DNA of 64,000 nt from Labilibaculum sp. (GTDB taxonomy: Bacteria > Bacteroidota > Bacteroidia > Bacteroidales > Marinifilaceae): assembly GCA_016342745.1 (NCBI GenBank), contig JAEINT010000010.1, forward strand, positions 124,001-188,000, in the 5' to 3' direction. Positions 16,241-24,636 of this stretch are shown here, one piece after another. The position numbers and the translations under genes are program-made. The notes under the pieces were generated by a model, which did no database searches, was not told where the DNA came from, and saw only the letters and a list, made by a program, of their open reading frames with translations. The first letter of the stretch is position 1. Every line of letters starts with the position of its first letter.

Positions 16241-18733
16241 ATGCCTAAAAAACCAATAATAACATTAGGTAGTATGCATGTTTGTCCGATGTGTAGTGGA
16301 ACCATTCCTCATGTTGGAGGTCCGGTTGCTGGACCTGGACAAGCAAATGTTTTGATAAATGGGAAGCCTGTGGCTACTCTTGGTGATATCTGTACCTGCT
16401 GTGGACCTCCTGATACAATTGCACAAGGTGAACCTGTAGTTTTAATAAATGGATTGCCAGTTGCTACAGTTGGCTGTTTAACTGCACATGGAGGTACGTT
16501 AATACAGGGTGAACCAAATGTGACCATCACAACAAGCGCTTCTTCTAAAAAGAGTACGGCAAAAATTAAAGACATTCCGTTTCCAGAGATCACAACTTTT
16601 GATGTGATTGGTTCTATGATTAAAGGCACATCTAAAGATTTGCAAAAAGCTAAGGAGAACATTGAAGAATTAAAAAAAGAAGCTCAAGAGCAAGATACAG
16701 GAGAAGAAGAGGAAAAGCAATTGCCCAAATTACAAGGTGAAATAATCTTTGTGAATGGATATTTAAGCGAATCATTAGGAGGAATATTAAATGCATTACT
16801 TGATATTAATCCTGATTCAAAAAAATATTTTTCAAATTTAAGTAGAGGCCACAATGTTGACGAGGAAAATCACATTAATGATGATGATATTCTAACTGCA
16901 GATGAATTGGAAGCTATTAATAATATGACTGATGCGGAAAAACTTGAAGATTCTTTTTCTATCCCATATGTGAAACTTGGGGAATCAAGAGAGGCAACTG
17001 TACCATTTCCTATTGGCTTGTCTCCGGTTCCAAATTTTATGCCTTGTAAAATAAAGTATCCAACTTTTCAAATAGGTAAATTGGGAATAGACTTGCCTAA
17101 TGTAATTAAGCCAATTCCAAAATTGACGAAAGTTGAATTAAAAGAGGTTTTTTATGGATATTGGAATCAATTGGGGAATGGTAACAGCGCTTCAAAAGTA
17201 TATGCCGATTATTTTAATGCAACGGGTAGGGAGCATTTTATAAATGGCTCTCATGGATTAGGATCGAATGCCGCACATAGGCTCGATCATGGTATTGCTT
17301 TAGGTTACCATTGGGCAAAGTACAATTGGAAAATAAAAACGAAAAAAGAAGTTGATGCTCAAAAATCAGAAAAACCCCAAATTGAAAGTTTGTCTCCTGC
17401 ATACAAACCAATTACAATTGTGATGCATAGTCAAGGAAATGCTCCAGGAGCAGGAGTTGCCCTTGGTGTTTTAAAATATGCAAAAGAACAAGGATGGGAC
17501 AAGGTACCGCTAAACATGATTTACCTTGGAGTTCATCAGCCTACGAATTTATGTGATGATGAATACGAGCGTTTTATAAATAATAAGGTTAAGTATTACG
17601 GTGTTGATAAAAATTTTTGGAATGCTGCCGTTTGGACTCCATTTTTAAGAAAGGATAAAAAAGTTCTTAAATTCTTTAATAGTATGTCCGATCTATTTAA
17701 TCCAAAGTATCATAAGTTACACCATAGAAGAGGAATTTATGAGCATCTTAAAGATCTTAACGTATTTGAGCAACTTAAAGAAAGGTCGGTTCAGTTTACG
17801 TTTGCTAACGACAGAGGTGACTTGGTAATTAGGGATGGAGATATTCCTGAAATAGACAGTGCTTGCAATCCAGATAGAGATAATAGTCTTTATAGTGTGG
17901 AGTTTCTTAGAAATGGAGAAGTTGATGACAATAAGTCAAACTCGGTTAAAAAAACAGTTCCAATTAAGGATGAAGGAAATCTATTGATACCTGCTTATTC
18001 GGCTGTACCTCGCTTATTTGTCGAGGAAAAGGATGGAGTAGTTATCAAAGAATATTGGGATGATTATAATAGTGTTGCAACCGATTTTGGGAATGCTGCT
18101 GCAAAATTTGTAAGCCTTCAGAAGAAGTTCAAATTTACTTATAAAGATATATTATCACCAATTGGAAGAAAAACCAAGCAGGCCATAGAAATTTATATTA
18201 GTCATAAACAGATGCTTTATCATTATGGTCGCATTCAGGAAGCCGATTTGTACGCACACTTTAGCCCTGTTGAATTTATAATGGATGGTGATATTTTAAA
18301 GCATTCTGATTTTGATGATAAATTAGGCCAAGGGAGCATTTGGGAGCGAATTAAAAAAATGGGGGAGAATAAGTTTTATAGGGTTGAATATGGGGATGAA
18401 GGAGAGAAGGAAAAAGTACCTGATGATGAGATTAGAAGAAAAGCAAAAGAATATATTAATGATACTGAAAATGAACAAAAATTAATTAGTACTGCAATTG
18501 CAGACACTTTCTATGTGAAAAATGTAATTAATGCATTTGTTGATGGGGATGAGGGTGCTGAGGAAGAATTGTATGAAGAAAAGGCTGTGAATTCTAGGTA
18601 TAAAGAAATAGAGCGACTTCAAAAACTTTTTGGTGAAGATGTTGTAAATCAAATAAATAAAGATTTAGTTGATGAGATGATAATGCAACAAGACAAGACC
18701 AGAGTTGATAAGCCAAAAATCATAAAACCATGA
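16241..18733 (+). CDS. PAAR-domain protein with C-terminal alpha/beta-hydrolase-like domain, putative type VI effector
   Basis: An 830-residue protein without signal peptide. Residues 1-95 are a PAAR domain that caps the VgrG spike of type VI secretion: glycine/proline turns such as GQANVLINGKPVATLGD and GEPVVLINGLPVATVG, with Cys14, Cys17 and a CTCC cluster. A charged linker follows (about 125-165). The middle domain has a nucleophile-elbow motif ITIVMHSQGNAPGAG with Ser397, as in lipases of the Tle effectors, and an early FVNGY strand. The charged C-terminal ~300 residues are unrecognised. The stop overlaps the start of the next gene by ATGA, typical of an effector-immunity pair. No VgrG, Hcp or sheath genes are nearby. 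Lipase activity is inferred from the elbow alone. Confidence 0.72.
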   Translation: MPKKPIITLGSMHVCPMCSGTIPHVGGPVAGPGQANVLINGKPVATLGDICTCCGPPDTIAQGEPVVLINGLPVATVGCLTAHGGTLIQGEPNVTITTSASSKKSTAKIKDIPFPEITTFDVIGSMIKGTSKDLQKAKENIEELKKEAQEQDTGEEEEKQLPKLQGEIIFVNGYLSESLGGILNALLDINPDSKKYFSNLSRGHNVDEENHINDDDILTADELEAINNMTDAEKLEDSFSIPYVKLGESREATVPFPIGLSPVPNFMPCKIKYPTFQIGKLGIDLPNVIKPIPKLTKVELKEVFYGYWNQLGNGNSASKVYADYFNATGREHFINGSHGLGSNAAHRLDHGIALGYHWAKYNWKIKTKKEVDAQKSEKPQIESLSPAYKPITIVMHSQGNAPGAGVALGVLKYAKEQGWDKVPLNMIYLGVHQPTNLCDDEYERFINNKVKYYGVDKNFWNAAVWTPFLRKDKKVLKFFNSMSDLFNPKYHKLHHRRGIYEHLKDLNVFEQLKERSVQFTFANDRGDLVIRDGDIPEIDSACNPDRDNSLYSVEFLRNGEVDDNKSNSVKKTVPIKDEGNLLIPAYSAVPRLFVEEKDGVVIKEYWDDYNSVATDFGNAAAKFVSLQKKFKFTYKDILSPIGRKTKQAIEIYISHKQMLYHYGRIQEADLYAHFSPVEFIMDGDILKHSDFDDKLGQGSIWERIKKMGENKFYRVEYGDEGEKEKVPDDEIRRKAKEYINDTENEQKLISTAIADTFYVKNVINAFVDGDEGAEEELYEEKAVNSRYKEIERLQKLFGEDVVNQINKDLVDEMIMQQDKTRVDKPKIIKP

Positions 18734-19683
18734 AACAAAAATTAGGATTTTTATTGACAGTTATTATTCTATTGAGCCATTGCACTATGAAACCAAAAGA
18801 AAAAATTAAGAAAGAAGATTATCAGGAAATATATAACTTTTCAGGAAATGGGCAATATGAAATTGTTGAGCTTGTTTCAAACCAAAATCTAGCTAAGTAT
18901 ATTCAGTTCGATACAATTCAAAAATTATTAGTTTTAAAATCATATTTTAAATGTGAAGATAAAACTCAAAATACTTATGAAACAATTAAGATTGATTTAG
19001 TTGGTAAAAAGAAAATCTTTGCTGATGTTGATAGAATATTGAAGGATGGTACTCTATGGAATTGGAAATTTTATCGTAACTGGATCATAAATAACGATAC
19101 TACTAGATTTAAATATTTAGACCCATTAACAGAAGAAGAAAAAAGAAACCCTGAAAAATGGTTGTCAAAGTTTGATGAATTGTATAAGACCTCTTCATAC
19201 GTTTATCGCTATATTTCAACATATTATTTTAAAATGTCAGATAAATGGTATATTGTTAAGGATACTATTAAGTCAGATGCAAGGCCTGATAGCTTTAGAG
19301 AAATCTATCCGATGAAAGAAGAAAATGCTCGAATGATTGAATTAAAAGATCAATGTCCAAGTTTTGGGATCGCACCTGAAAAAAGAGACAGCAGTTTAAT
19401 GAAGGAGATGAAATATGAATCTACATTTTTTGAAAAATCGAGTAGAGGTAAAGCTTTTAATTTCTCGGCCGGTTGGTGGTATTTAGATTTTTATATGCAA
19501 GGCGGAGATACGCTTAAAATAAAACGTTACGCTTCCTATCGAAACCCAGCACTTAAGGTTTATAAAATTCCAAAAGAACATGGCGGAAGGAATGATGTAT
19601 TGTTCATTGTGCAGGAGCCTAGTGAAATGTTTAAAGAACAAATTGGAGGAATGTATGTTATACGACCCAAAAATATCAAGTAA
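18730..19683 (+). CDS. Lipoprotein, candidate immunity protein of the PAAR effector
   Basis: A 317-residue lipoprotein with lipobox LSHC (Cys17). The mature part is lysine- and glutamate-rich with repeated aromatic strands (WNWKFYRNW, KWYIVKDTIK) and shows no enzymatic motif. It overlaps the PAAR gene by four bases, so the two are co-translated. Immunity proteins of periplasm-acting lipase effectors are often lipoproteins, so the role is inferred from location, coupling and topology. I recognise no family. Confidence 0.6.
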   Translation: MKQKLGFLLTVIILLSHCTMKPKEKIKKEDYQEIYNFSGNGQYEIVELVSNQNLAKYIQFDTIQKLLVLKSYFKCEDKTQNTYETIKIDLVGKKKIFADVDRILKDGTLWNWKFYRNWIINNDTTRFKYLDPLTEEEKRNPEKWLSKFDELYKTSSYVYRYISTYYFKMSDKWYIVKDTIKSDARPDSFREIYPMKEENARMIELKDQCPSFGIAPEKRDSSLMKEMKYESTFFEKSSRGKAFNFSAGWWYLDFYMQGGDTLKIKRYASYRNPALKVYKIPKEHGGRNDVLFIVQEPSEMFKEQIGGMYVIRPKNIK

Positions 19684-19717
19684 AAAGATGAATTGTAAAT
19701 TAATAAACAAGCTCAAT

Positions 19718-20416
19718 ATGAAAACAAATATTTTAGTTATACTATTTATAATTTTTAGCAATAGTTTATATTCTCAGAGTGATACTTATTCCATAACTCA
19801 TTATTATGGTGATGGAAAGCTAAAGGATTTAACTGACCTATCTACAGGTGAATATCAATCATATTTTGAAAACAGTCAATTAAAAAAAATAGGGTTTTAT
19901 GATATAAGTGGAAGTGTTTTAAGTAAGTCAATTGGAGTTTGGAAAGAATATGATAGACATGGAGAATTAATTAAAGTAATCAACTATTCAATAGAAAAGG
20001 ATAAAAAGAATAATTTAATCTATGATAGCAAAGGTCAATTACTTTCAGGAGAATGGAAAGAATACTATGATAATGGAAATCTTAAACTTTCAGGAACTTT
20101 TAATACTTATAAAAAGAATGGTGAATGGCGATATTACTATGAAAATAGCCAACTAAAAAAAACTGGAAATTTTAATGATGATAAGAAAATAGAAGAATGG
20201 CAATACTATTATGAGAATGGCTACAAAAAAATGATTGGGGCGTTTCTTAATAATGAAAGAAATGGAAAATGGCTAAGATATGGCAAACGTAATGGGAAAT
20301 TACAAGTTGAAATTGAGTACAGAAATGGTATCAGAAACGGTAAATTTAAAGTGTTTAATTCTAATGGGGATGTAATTAAGGAGTTTGAATACGTAAATGG
20401 GATTAAAACAAATTAA
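19718..20416 (+). CDS. Secreted MORN-repeat (YwqK-type) protein
   Basis: About 233 residues. A signal peptide (ending SLYSQ) is followed by at least six tandem MORN_2-type repeats of about 22 residues with the pattern G-x-W-x-x-Y-Y-x-N-G/S-x-L-K (for example GEWKEYYDNGNLKLSG, GEWRYYYENSQLKKTG). Databases label such proteins YwqK-family antitoxins; in B. subtilis YwqK neighbours a polymorphic toxin. Open frame exists from 19580, but ATG 19718 alone gives the signal peptide. It follows the lipoprotein gene by 34 bases and is the last gene before the second copy of the terminator, so it may be a second immunity or accessory protein. Confidence 0.68.
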   Translation: MKTNILVILFIIFSNSLYSQSDTYSITHYYGDGKLKDLTDLSTGEYQSYFENSQLKKIGFYDISGSVLSKSIGVWKEYDRHGELIKVINYSIEKDKKNNLIYDSKGQLLSGEWKEYYDNGNLKLSGTFNTYKKNGEWRYYYENSQLKKTGNFNDDKKIEEWQYYYENGYKKMIGAFLNNERNGKWLRYGKRNGKLQVEIEYRNGIRNGKFKVFNSNGDVIKEFEYVNGIKTN

Positions 20417-20542
20417 AAATAGCCAATAGGGAATTGTTACAAAAAATACTTATAGAGTTTATGAATAATAAAATTACTTTGTGAAGAGGAATCAGGAGTA
20501 TATGAAAGTTTTCAAAATATTGTTTTACACTCTAAAAATTTC

Positions 20543-20577
20543 AAAAAACCGCCTCAAGCAATTGAGGCGGTTTTTTT
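20543..20577 (+). terminator. Terminator, copy 2 of the duplicated terminator
   Basis: Stem CCGCCTCAA / TTGAGGCGG, loop GCAA, preceded by six A and followed by seven T. The stem differs from the copy at 15988-16019 by a single base and here is perfectly paired. Confidence 0.93.
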
Positions 20578-20663
20578 ATGCTTTTATTTTAATGTAAATG
20601 ATATAGTCTATTAACAACCACCCTATATATGGCATTATTTTCTTGTTTTAGGTTTAAAGGCAA

Positions 20664-20831
20664 ATAAGTGACTTATACCACTAATAGCAACTTGGCAAGT
20701 TTGACAGGATAAGAATTATGTGAATTTTATTAGCTTTGGTACTGTTCAATTTGAGAGGAATTGTTGTTATCCCTCCATATGGGAGGAAAAACAACAACTT
20801 TTAACAAGATATATAAAGAAATAACAACAAT
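20664..20831. repeat. Cluster of small palindromes upstream of the DUF4375 cassette
   Basis: The 456-base gap between the MORN gene and the DUF4375 gene contains, after the terminator, ATAAGT-G-ACTTAT (20664-20676), AACTTG-G-CAAGTT (20689-20701), a CCTCC/GGAGG hairpin (20773-20787) and an 11-bp inverted repeat ATTGTTGTTAT (20760-20770) / ATAACAACAAT (20821-20831) that encloses the hairpin. GCAACTTG and TTGACAGG found here recur in the cruciform at 21984-21997. No gene is visible. Confidence 0.5.
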
Positions 20832-20873
20832 AATGTCGTTATAAATTAGTTGTAGCGCATTAAAAAGAACATT

Positions 20874-21446
20874 GTGCAAACATTGAAACTCATAATACTG
20901 ACACTTGGATTAATAAGTTGTGTTAATTCCAATAAACCAAATAATATGGGATTATTTAAGAAAAATAAGCAAGACACAAAATTCAACTTGGACAAGATTC
21001 TAAAATTGGATGATGAGACCAGCATTGTCATCGCAATTGATGATTACTTAAACGAAAAATCAGAATATTGCGAAAAAATTGAAAAACTCAATGAATCGCA
21101 AAAGACTTTTATCATAATTGAAAACCTCGAAAGAGAAATTAACAACGGTGGATTTAATCAGTTTTACTTTAATTCAAGCGGAGATTTTAGTCATGAGACA
21201 GTTGATGCATTGATTGAGATTGGCGCAATTAAAACGGCTGATATTGTAAAAAAATCTAATTCACAATTTCCAGAAAATAGAGTGACCACGAATAGAGATG
21301 AGCGACAAGAAATTTTGGAGCAGATTGAGGATACGGCAAATAAAATTTGGGAAACTTGCGACGAGGATTTTTATAAATACGAGGACAATATCGCAGTACT
21401 ATTAATTGATTTTGTAAAAGCGAACAAAACTGATTTTGAGAAATGA
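20874..21446 (+). CDS. DUF4375 domain protein
   Basis: A 190-residue protein whose centre carries the DUF4375 signature LEREINNGGFNQFYFNSSGDF followed by a helix-rich region to the C-terminus. From the GTG at 20874 it begins with a lipoprotein-like signal and lipobox LISC. An alternative ATG at 20946 (MGLFKKNK) would give a cytoplasmic protein, and many family members start this way, so the start is uncertain. The function of the domain is unknown. Its stop overlaps the next start by ATGA. Confidence 0.72.
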   Translation: MQTLKLIILTLGLISCVNSNKPNNMGLFKKNKQDTKFNLDKILKLDDETSIVIAIDDYLNEKSEYCEKIEKLNESQKTFIIIENLEREINNGGFNQFYFNSSGDFSHETVDALIEIGAIKTADIVKKSNSQFPENRVTTNRDERQEILEQIEDTANKIWETCDEDFYKYEDNIAVLLIDFVKANKTDFEK

Positions 21447-21841
21447 AATCGAGGATAATGTACATTGAGTTAAAAAGCGGACAATCAGACAAAGGTCCTG
21501 CATGGATTGGAAAAGTAGATTTCTCCAAATCTGGCAATACCATTTATTTCAATGGATTGGCTTTTAAAAAAATGACAGGCACAGCCTTTGCGTATTCTGA
21601 TTCAGCAAATTACTATGATTTGGAAAACAGAGAAGGTTACTGGATTTCAGGAATTAAAAAAAACGGACAGGACAGACATTGGGCTGGTGGTGGTAAAATC
21701 ATGATTGACAGAAATATTGTGGATGAATATCTAAAACTTGTAGATTTTGACACACTTGACCCAAACAATTTCGAATTAGTTGATATTAAACCGACTGATA
21801 AGAAAAAATTTGTAGAGTTGGAGAACCAAAATATAGAATAA
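21443..21841 (+). CDS. Small conserved protein of unknown function
   Basis: A 132-residue soluble protein with recognisable blocks YIELKSG-x-x-DKGPAWIGKV, FSKSGNTIYFNG, and GYWISGIKKNGQDRHWAGGG followed by IDRNIVDEYL. I recall relatives of this family being labelled 1-deoxyxylulose-5-phosphate synthase in databases; a protein of this size with no thiamine-binding motif cannot be that enzyme. It is translationally coupled to the DUF4375 gene and lies inside the same inverted-repeat-bounded unit. Its function is unknown. Confidence 0.68.
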   Translation: MKSRIMYIELKSGQSDKGPAWIGKVDFSKSGNTIYFNGLAFKKMTGTAFAYSDSANYYDLENREGYWISGIKKNGQDRHWAGGGKIMIDRNIVDEYLKLVDFDTLDPNNFELVDIKPTDKKKFVELENQNIE

Positions 21842-21842
21842 C

Positions 21843-22020
21843 GCGCTACAACACTGTATAAAAAACATAAGTGGCTCAGTGGTTTACGGAACATTTGCAC
21901 ATTTAATCAGCTCCGCCAAATCTGCGATTTGACGGGTTGGTTTAAAACAATAAATTTGTGTCAAAACGCAAATTTGGCTCAATGCAACTTGACAGGTAGG
22001 AGCTTCTAAATCACTTACGT
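21843..22020. repeat. Nested inverted-repeat (cruciform) region after the cassette genes
   Basis: Paired arms around a centre near 21945: ATAAGTG (21867) with CACTTA (22012-22017), AGCTCC (21909-21914) with GGAGCT (21999-22004), GCCAAAT (21915-21921) with ATTTGGC (21972-21978). Two local hairpins lie inside, CAAATC-TGC-GATTTG (21917-21931) and AAATTTG / CAAATTT (21952-21975). It has no coding potential and resembles folded single-strand recombination sites in form. Confidence 0.5.
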
Positions 22021-22086
22021 TTCTTATACTAAACGTTACACGTCATTCTATTGCACTATCGAAGAATATAATATTAATACTAAAGT

Positions 22087-22818
22087 ATGGTAACTAAAAA
22101 AGATATTCCGTTTAATTTGTTGAAAGTTATAGAAGCGATTGCTCAACAAAATCTTGATATCATTCAACTAAGGCGTGAAGAAGATACTTATTATAGCTTT
22201 GTTGAAATTGATCCGAATTCAAAAAACTTTTTTAAAATCTTTATTCAAGGTAATAAACGAATAGGAAATATGGGAGTAGGGAATTTCGCATATGAATTTA
22301 AGCCAATTGATAGGAACAGAATCTCACATCAACTCACACAAGGAAACTTGCAATCTGTTACTAGGCATTTTGAAGCTTGGATAAATCTTACTAGGGAAGT
22401 GAATGATACGCCTAGTATACATGATGATAATTTTACCAAACGTTATTCTGAATTTTATTTTGAAGAATTCAAAATATCTGAGAAAGATGCCAATATCGTA
22501 CCCTTTGATCCTTGCCAACAAGACTTGATTGAGTCTTATCTTGATTCATTAACCATTGCTATAGAAAATAGTAATCATGAGTTATTGAATGTGGAAAAAA
22601 AGGAATTGGTTTTAGCAATTCATGAAATTAAAGAAGCCTTAACGATCTCCTCCAAGAATCATGTAATGAAAGCTATTACTAAAATTTTTGGTAGACTGTA
22701 CAAAGTCAGTAAACCTTTTGCAAAAGAAGTCATTGCGGCAGCTAAGAAGCATTTAATAAAGGGACTCATTGAACTTGGGACTCAATATGCACCTAAAATT
22801 TTAGAATTACTTTGTTAA
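22087..22818 (+). CDS. Unrecognised 243-residue protein
   Basis: No family recognised. The N-terminal half (1-100) alternates predicted strands with aromatic residues (YYSFVEIDPNSKNFFKIF, VGNFAYEFKPID) and looks like a small alpha/beta domain. Residues ~130-185 are acidic helices. The last ~45 residues are a basic then hydrophobic amphipathic helix pair (IKGLIELGTQYAPKILELL) that could insert in or lie on a membrane. It has no signal peptide. It begins about 65 bases after the cruciform region and precedes the MutS-like gene by 100 bases. The two-part architecture, with a sensor-like front and a helical membrane-active-looking end, is reminiscent of defence effectors, but this is speculation. 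Confidence 0.6.
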   Translation: MVTKKDIPFNLLKVIEAIAQQNLDIIQLRREEDTYYSFVEIDPNSKNFFKIFIQGNKRIGNMGVGNFAYEFKPIDRNRISHQLTQGNLQSVTRHFEAWINLTREVNDTPSIHDDNFTKRYSEFYFEEFKISEKDANIVPFDPCQQDLIESYLDSLTIAIENSNHELLNVEKKELVLAIHEIKEALTISSKNHVMKAITKIFGRLYKVSKPFAKEVIAAAKKHLIKGLIELGTQYAPKILELLC

Positions 22819-22919
22819 ATCCAGAGTTGAAAAGAAGAACGAACGCACAACAAAAGTAACCGTTCCGCAATCAACTAATATTTCTAAAAACTAAGAACAA
22901 CTATTCAAGCCTAATTATA

Positions 22920-24530
22920 ATGATATTTAATCGTAAGAAAAAGCAAACAGAAGAACTGCTAAGTTCTTTTGGCGAGCTAAAAGATGCATCCTGTGATTTT
23001 AATTTAATTGAGAAGTATTTTCAAAATAAGGATCATTCGAAAAGCTTACAGGTATTGTCTGATAAAACTTGTAATGACTTGGATTTTGAAGAGTTGTTTA
23101 TGTTTTTGGATCGTACAAGTTCAAAAACAGGTCAGCAATTTCTGTATAATAGGCTTAGAGAAATCCCTACTGATTCGAGTCAGATAAAATTAGACGAAGA
23201 ATTGATTGAACGTTTTACAGCAGATGACAACTTTCGTGTAATGATTCAAACTGAGCTTAAAAGGTTAGGCGATCGCGAAGCTTATTATATCCCAGATTTA
23301 TTTCAGGAAGCACATTTAGAAAAACCAAAGTGGTTTTTTGTTATGCCTATGCTTTCTTTTGCAAGTATTCTATCTGTTATTCTGATGCCATTTAATTTTA
23401 ATTTACTTTTTGTTATTATTGGTGTTTTTATTATTAATATCTGTTTCCATTTATGGAATAAGAAAAACCTTTCGACCTATTCTGGTTCTATTCCTCAGCT
23501 ATTGCAATTAAAGCATGTTGCTAGTATACTGTTTAAAAATAAAGAACTAAAAGATTTAAATCCGCAATTAGGTAGATCAATTACTGTAATTGATCAGGTT
23601 AAAAACAGGATGCAATTTTTTAAACTAGGATCGAATATTGAAGGTGATTTACGAGTTGTGTTTTGGTCTTATATGGAGTTATTAAAGATATTGTTCTTAT
23701 TAGAACCCTTGTTATTGTTCGGAGTGTTGCGTCGCTTGGAGAACAAGCGTAAGGAGATTGAGGACGTTTATACATTTGTTGGACAGATTGATGCTTTGAT
23801 TTCGATAGCTTCTTTACGAAGAGGCTTGGATTCTTGGTGTATTCCAAATATTTGTGAGAATAATAGCCCAATAGATGCAGAAGAGATTTACCATCCCTTA
23901 ATTATTGATTGCGTTCGAAATAATATTAATGTAGAAGATAAATCCATATTACTAACGGGCTCGAACATGTCGGGTAAAACTTCTTTTATTCGTGCCATTG
24001 GACTTAATGTAATTACTGGTCTTACTATTAATACATGTTTTGCAAAAAGAATATCTATTCCTCGCATTCGGATTTACTCTGCAATCCGCATTAGCGATGA
24101 TTTAATGAACGACAAGAGCTATTATTTCGAAGAGGTTCTTACTATTAAAAACATGATTGACAAGTCGTGTAATGGAAAGGCTAGCTTGTTCTTGCTCGAT
24201 GAGATTTTTAAAGGAACCAATACTGTCGAAAGAATTTCTGCTGGCAAAGCGGTATTGTCCGCTCTTTCAAAAAACAACAATAAAGTATTTGTTTCTACTC
24301 ACGATATCGAATTGACAGACTTATTAGAGAGGGATTATGAATTGTATCATTTTAGTGAAATTGTAAGTGATAAAACTGTTGATTTTGATTACAAATTGAA
24401 AGAAGGCAAACTAAAAAATAGAAACGCAATTAGAATTCTTCAAATTAACGATTATCCAGAAGATGTTGTTCGTGAGGCGATGACATTATCGGAGGAATTG
24501 GATAATTGTTATTCGACCGTGAATGCCTAA
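22920..24530 (+). CDS. MutS-like ATPase with membrane segments
   Basis: A 536-residue protein whose C-terminal third is a MutS family ATPase: Walker A GSNMSGKTS (347-355), the YYFEEV and ISDDLMNDKS segment, Walker B LFLLDEIFKGTNT (about 422-434), and VFVSTHD. The N-terminal half has the lever-like helices seen in MutS2-type relatives, but the mismatch-reading domain I and connector are absent. Two adjacent hydrophobic helices (about 138-179) and a third hydrophobic run (about 250-270) suggest membrane attachment. Such short MutS-related proteins are found in Bacteroidota; they are not shown to do mismatch repair. It lacks the Smr nuclease tail of MutS2. Confidence 0.82.
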   Translation: MIFNRKKKQTEELLSSFGELKDASCDFNLIEKYFQNKDHSKSLQVLSDKTCNDLDFEELFMFLDRTSSKTGQQFLYNRLREIPTDSSQIKLDEELIERFTADDNFRVMIQTELKRLGDREAYYIPDLFQEAHLEKPKWFFVMPMLSFASILSVILMPFNFNLLFVIIGVFIINICFHLWNKKNLSTYSGSIPQLLQLKHVASILFKNKELKDLNPQLGRSITVIDQVKNRMQFFKLGSNIEGDLRVVFWSYMELLKILFLLEPLLLFGVLRRLENKRKEIEDVYTFVGQIDALISIASLRRGLDSWCIPNICENNSPIDAEEIYHPLIIDCVRNNINVEDKSILLTGSNMSGKTSFIRAIGLNVITGLTINTCFAKRISIPRIRIYSAIRISDDLMNDKSYYFEEVLTIKNMIDKSCNGKASLFLLDEIFKGTNTVERISAGKAVLSALSKNNNKVFVSTHDIELTDLLERDYELYHFSEIVSDKTVDFDYKLKEGKLKNRNAIRILQINDYPEDVVREAMTLSEELDNCYSTVNA

Positions 24531-24606
24531 AAGCCAGATAGATCCTACAGCTATAACGTTTAAATTGCCTTATTAAATTGTAGTGTTTTTTAGTAGTAAC
24601 TTTCTT

Positions 24607-24625
24607 TGGTTTTATTAAACCATTT
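24607..24625. terminator. Weak terminator between convergent genes
   Basis: TGGTTT / AAACCA stem with TATT loop followed by TTTT, located between the MutS-like gene and the opposite-strand lipoprotein gene. Short stem, so low confidence. Confidence 0.4.
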
Positions 24626-24636
24626 TAATGGGAGGA

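Larger units (their letters stand above)
20849..21852. mobile_element. Putative two-gene cassette bounded by 10-bp inverted repeats
   Basis: GTTGTAGCGC at 20849-20858 and its exact reverse complement GCGCTACAAC at 21843-21852 enclose the DUF4375 gene and its ATGA-coupled partner, and nothing else. The right end runs into a nested inverted-repeat region (21843-22020). This layout resembles gene cassettes with a folded recombination site, but no integrase is visible, so mobility is inferred. Confidence 0.45.

Noticed and set aside
21443-21841. 1-deoxyxylulose-5-phosphate synthase label for the 132-residue protein
   Set aside because: The protein is far too short and has no thiamine-diphosphate motif; the label, which I recall from databases, would be an error.
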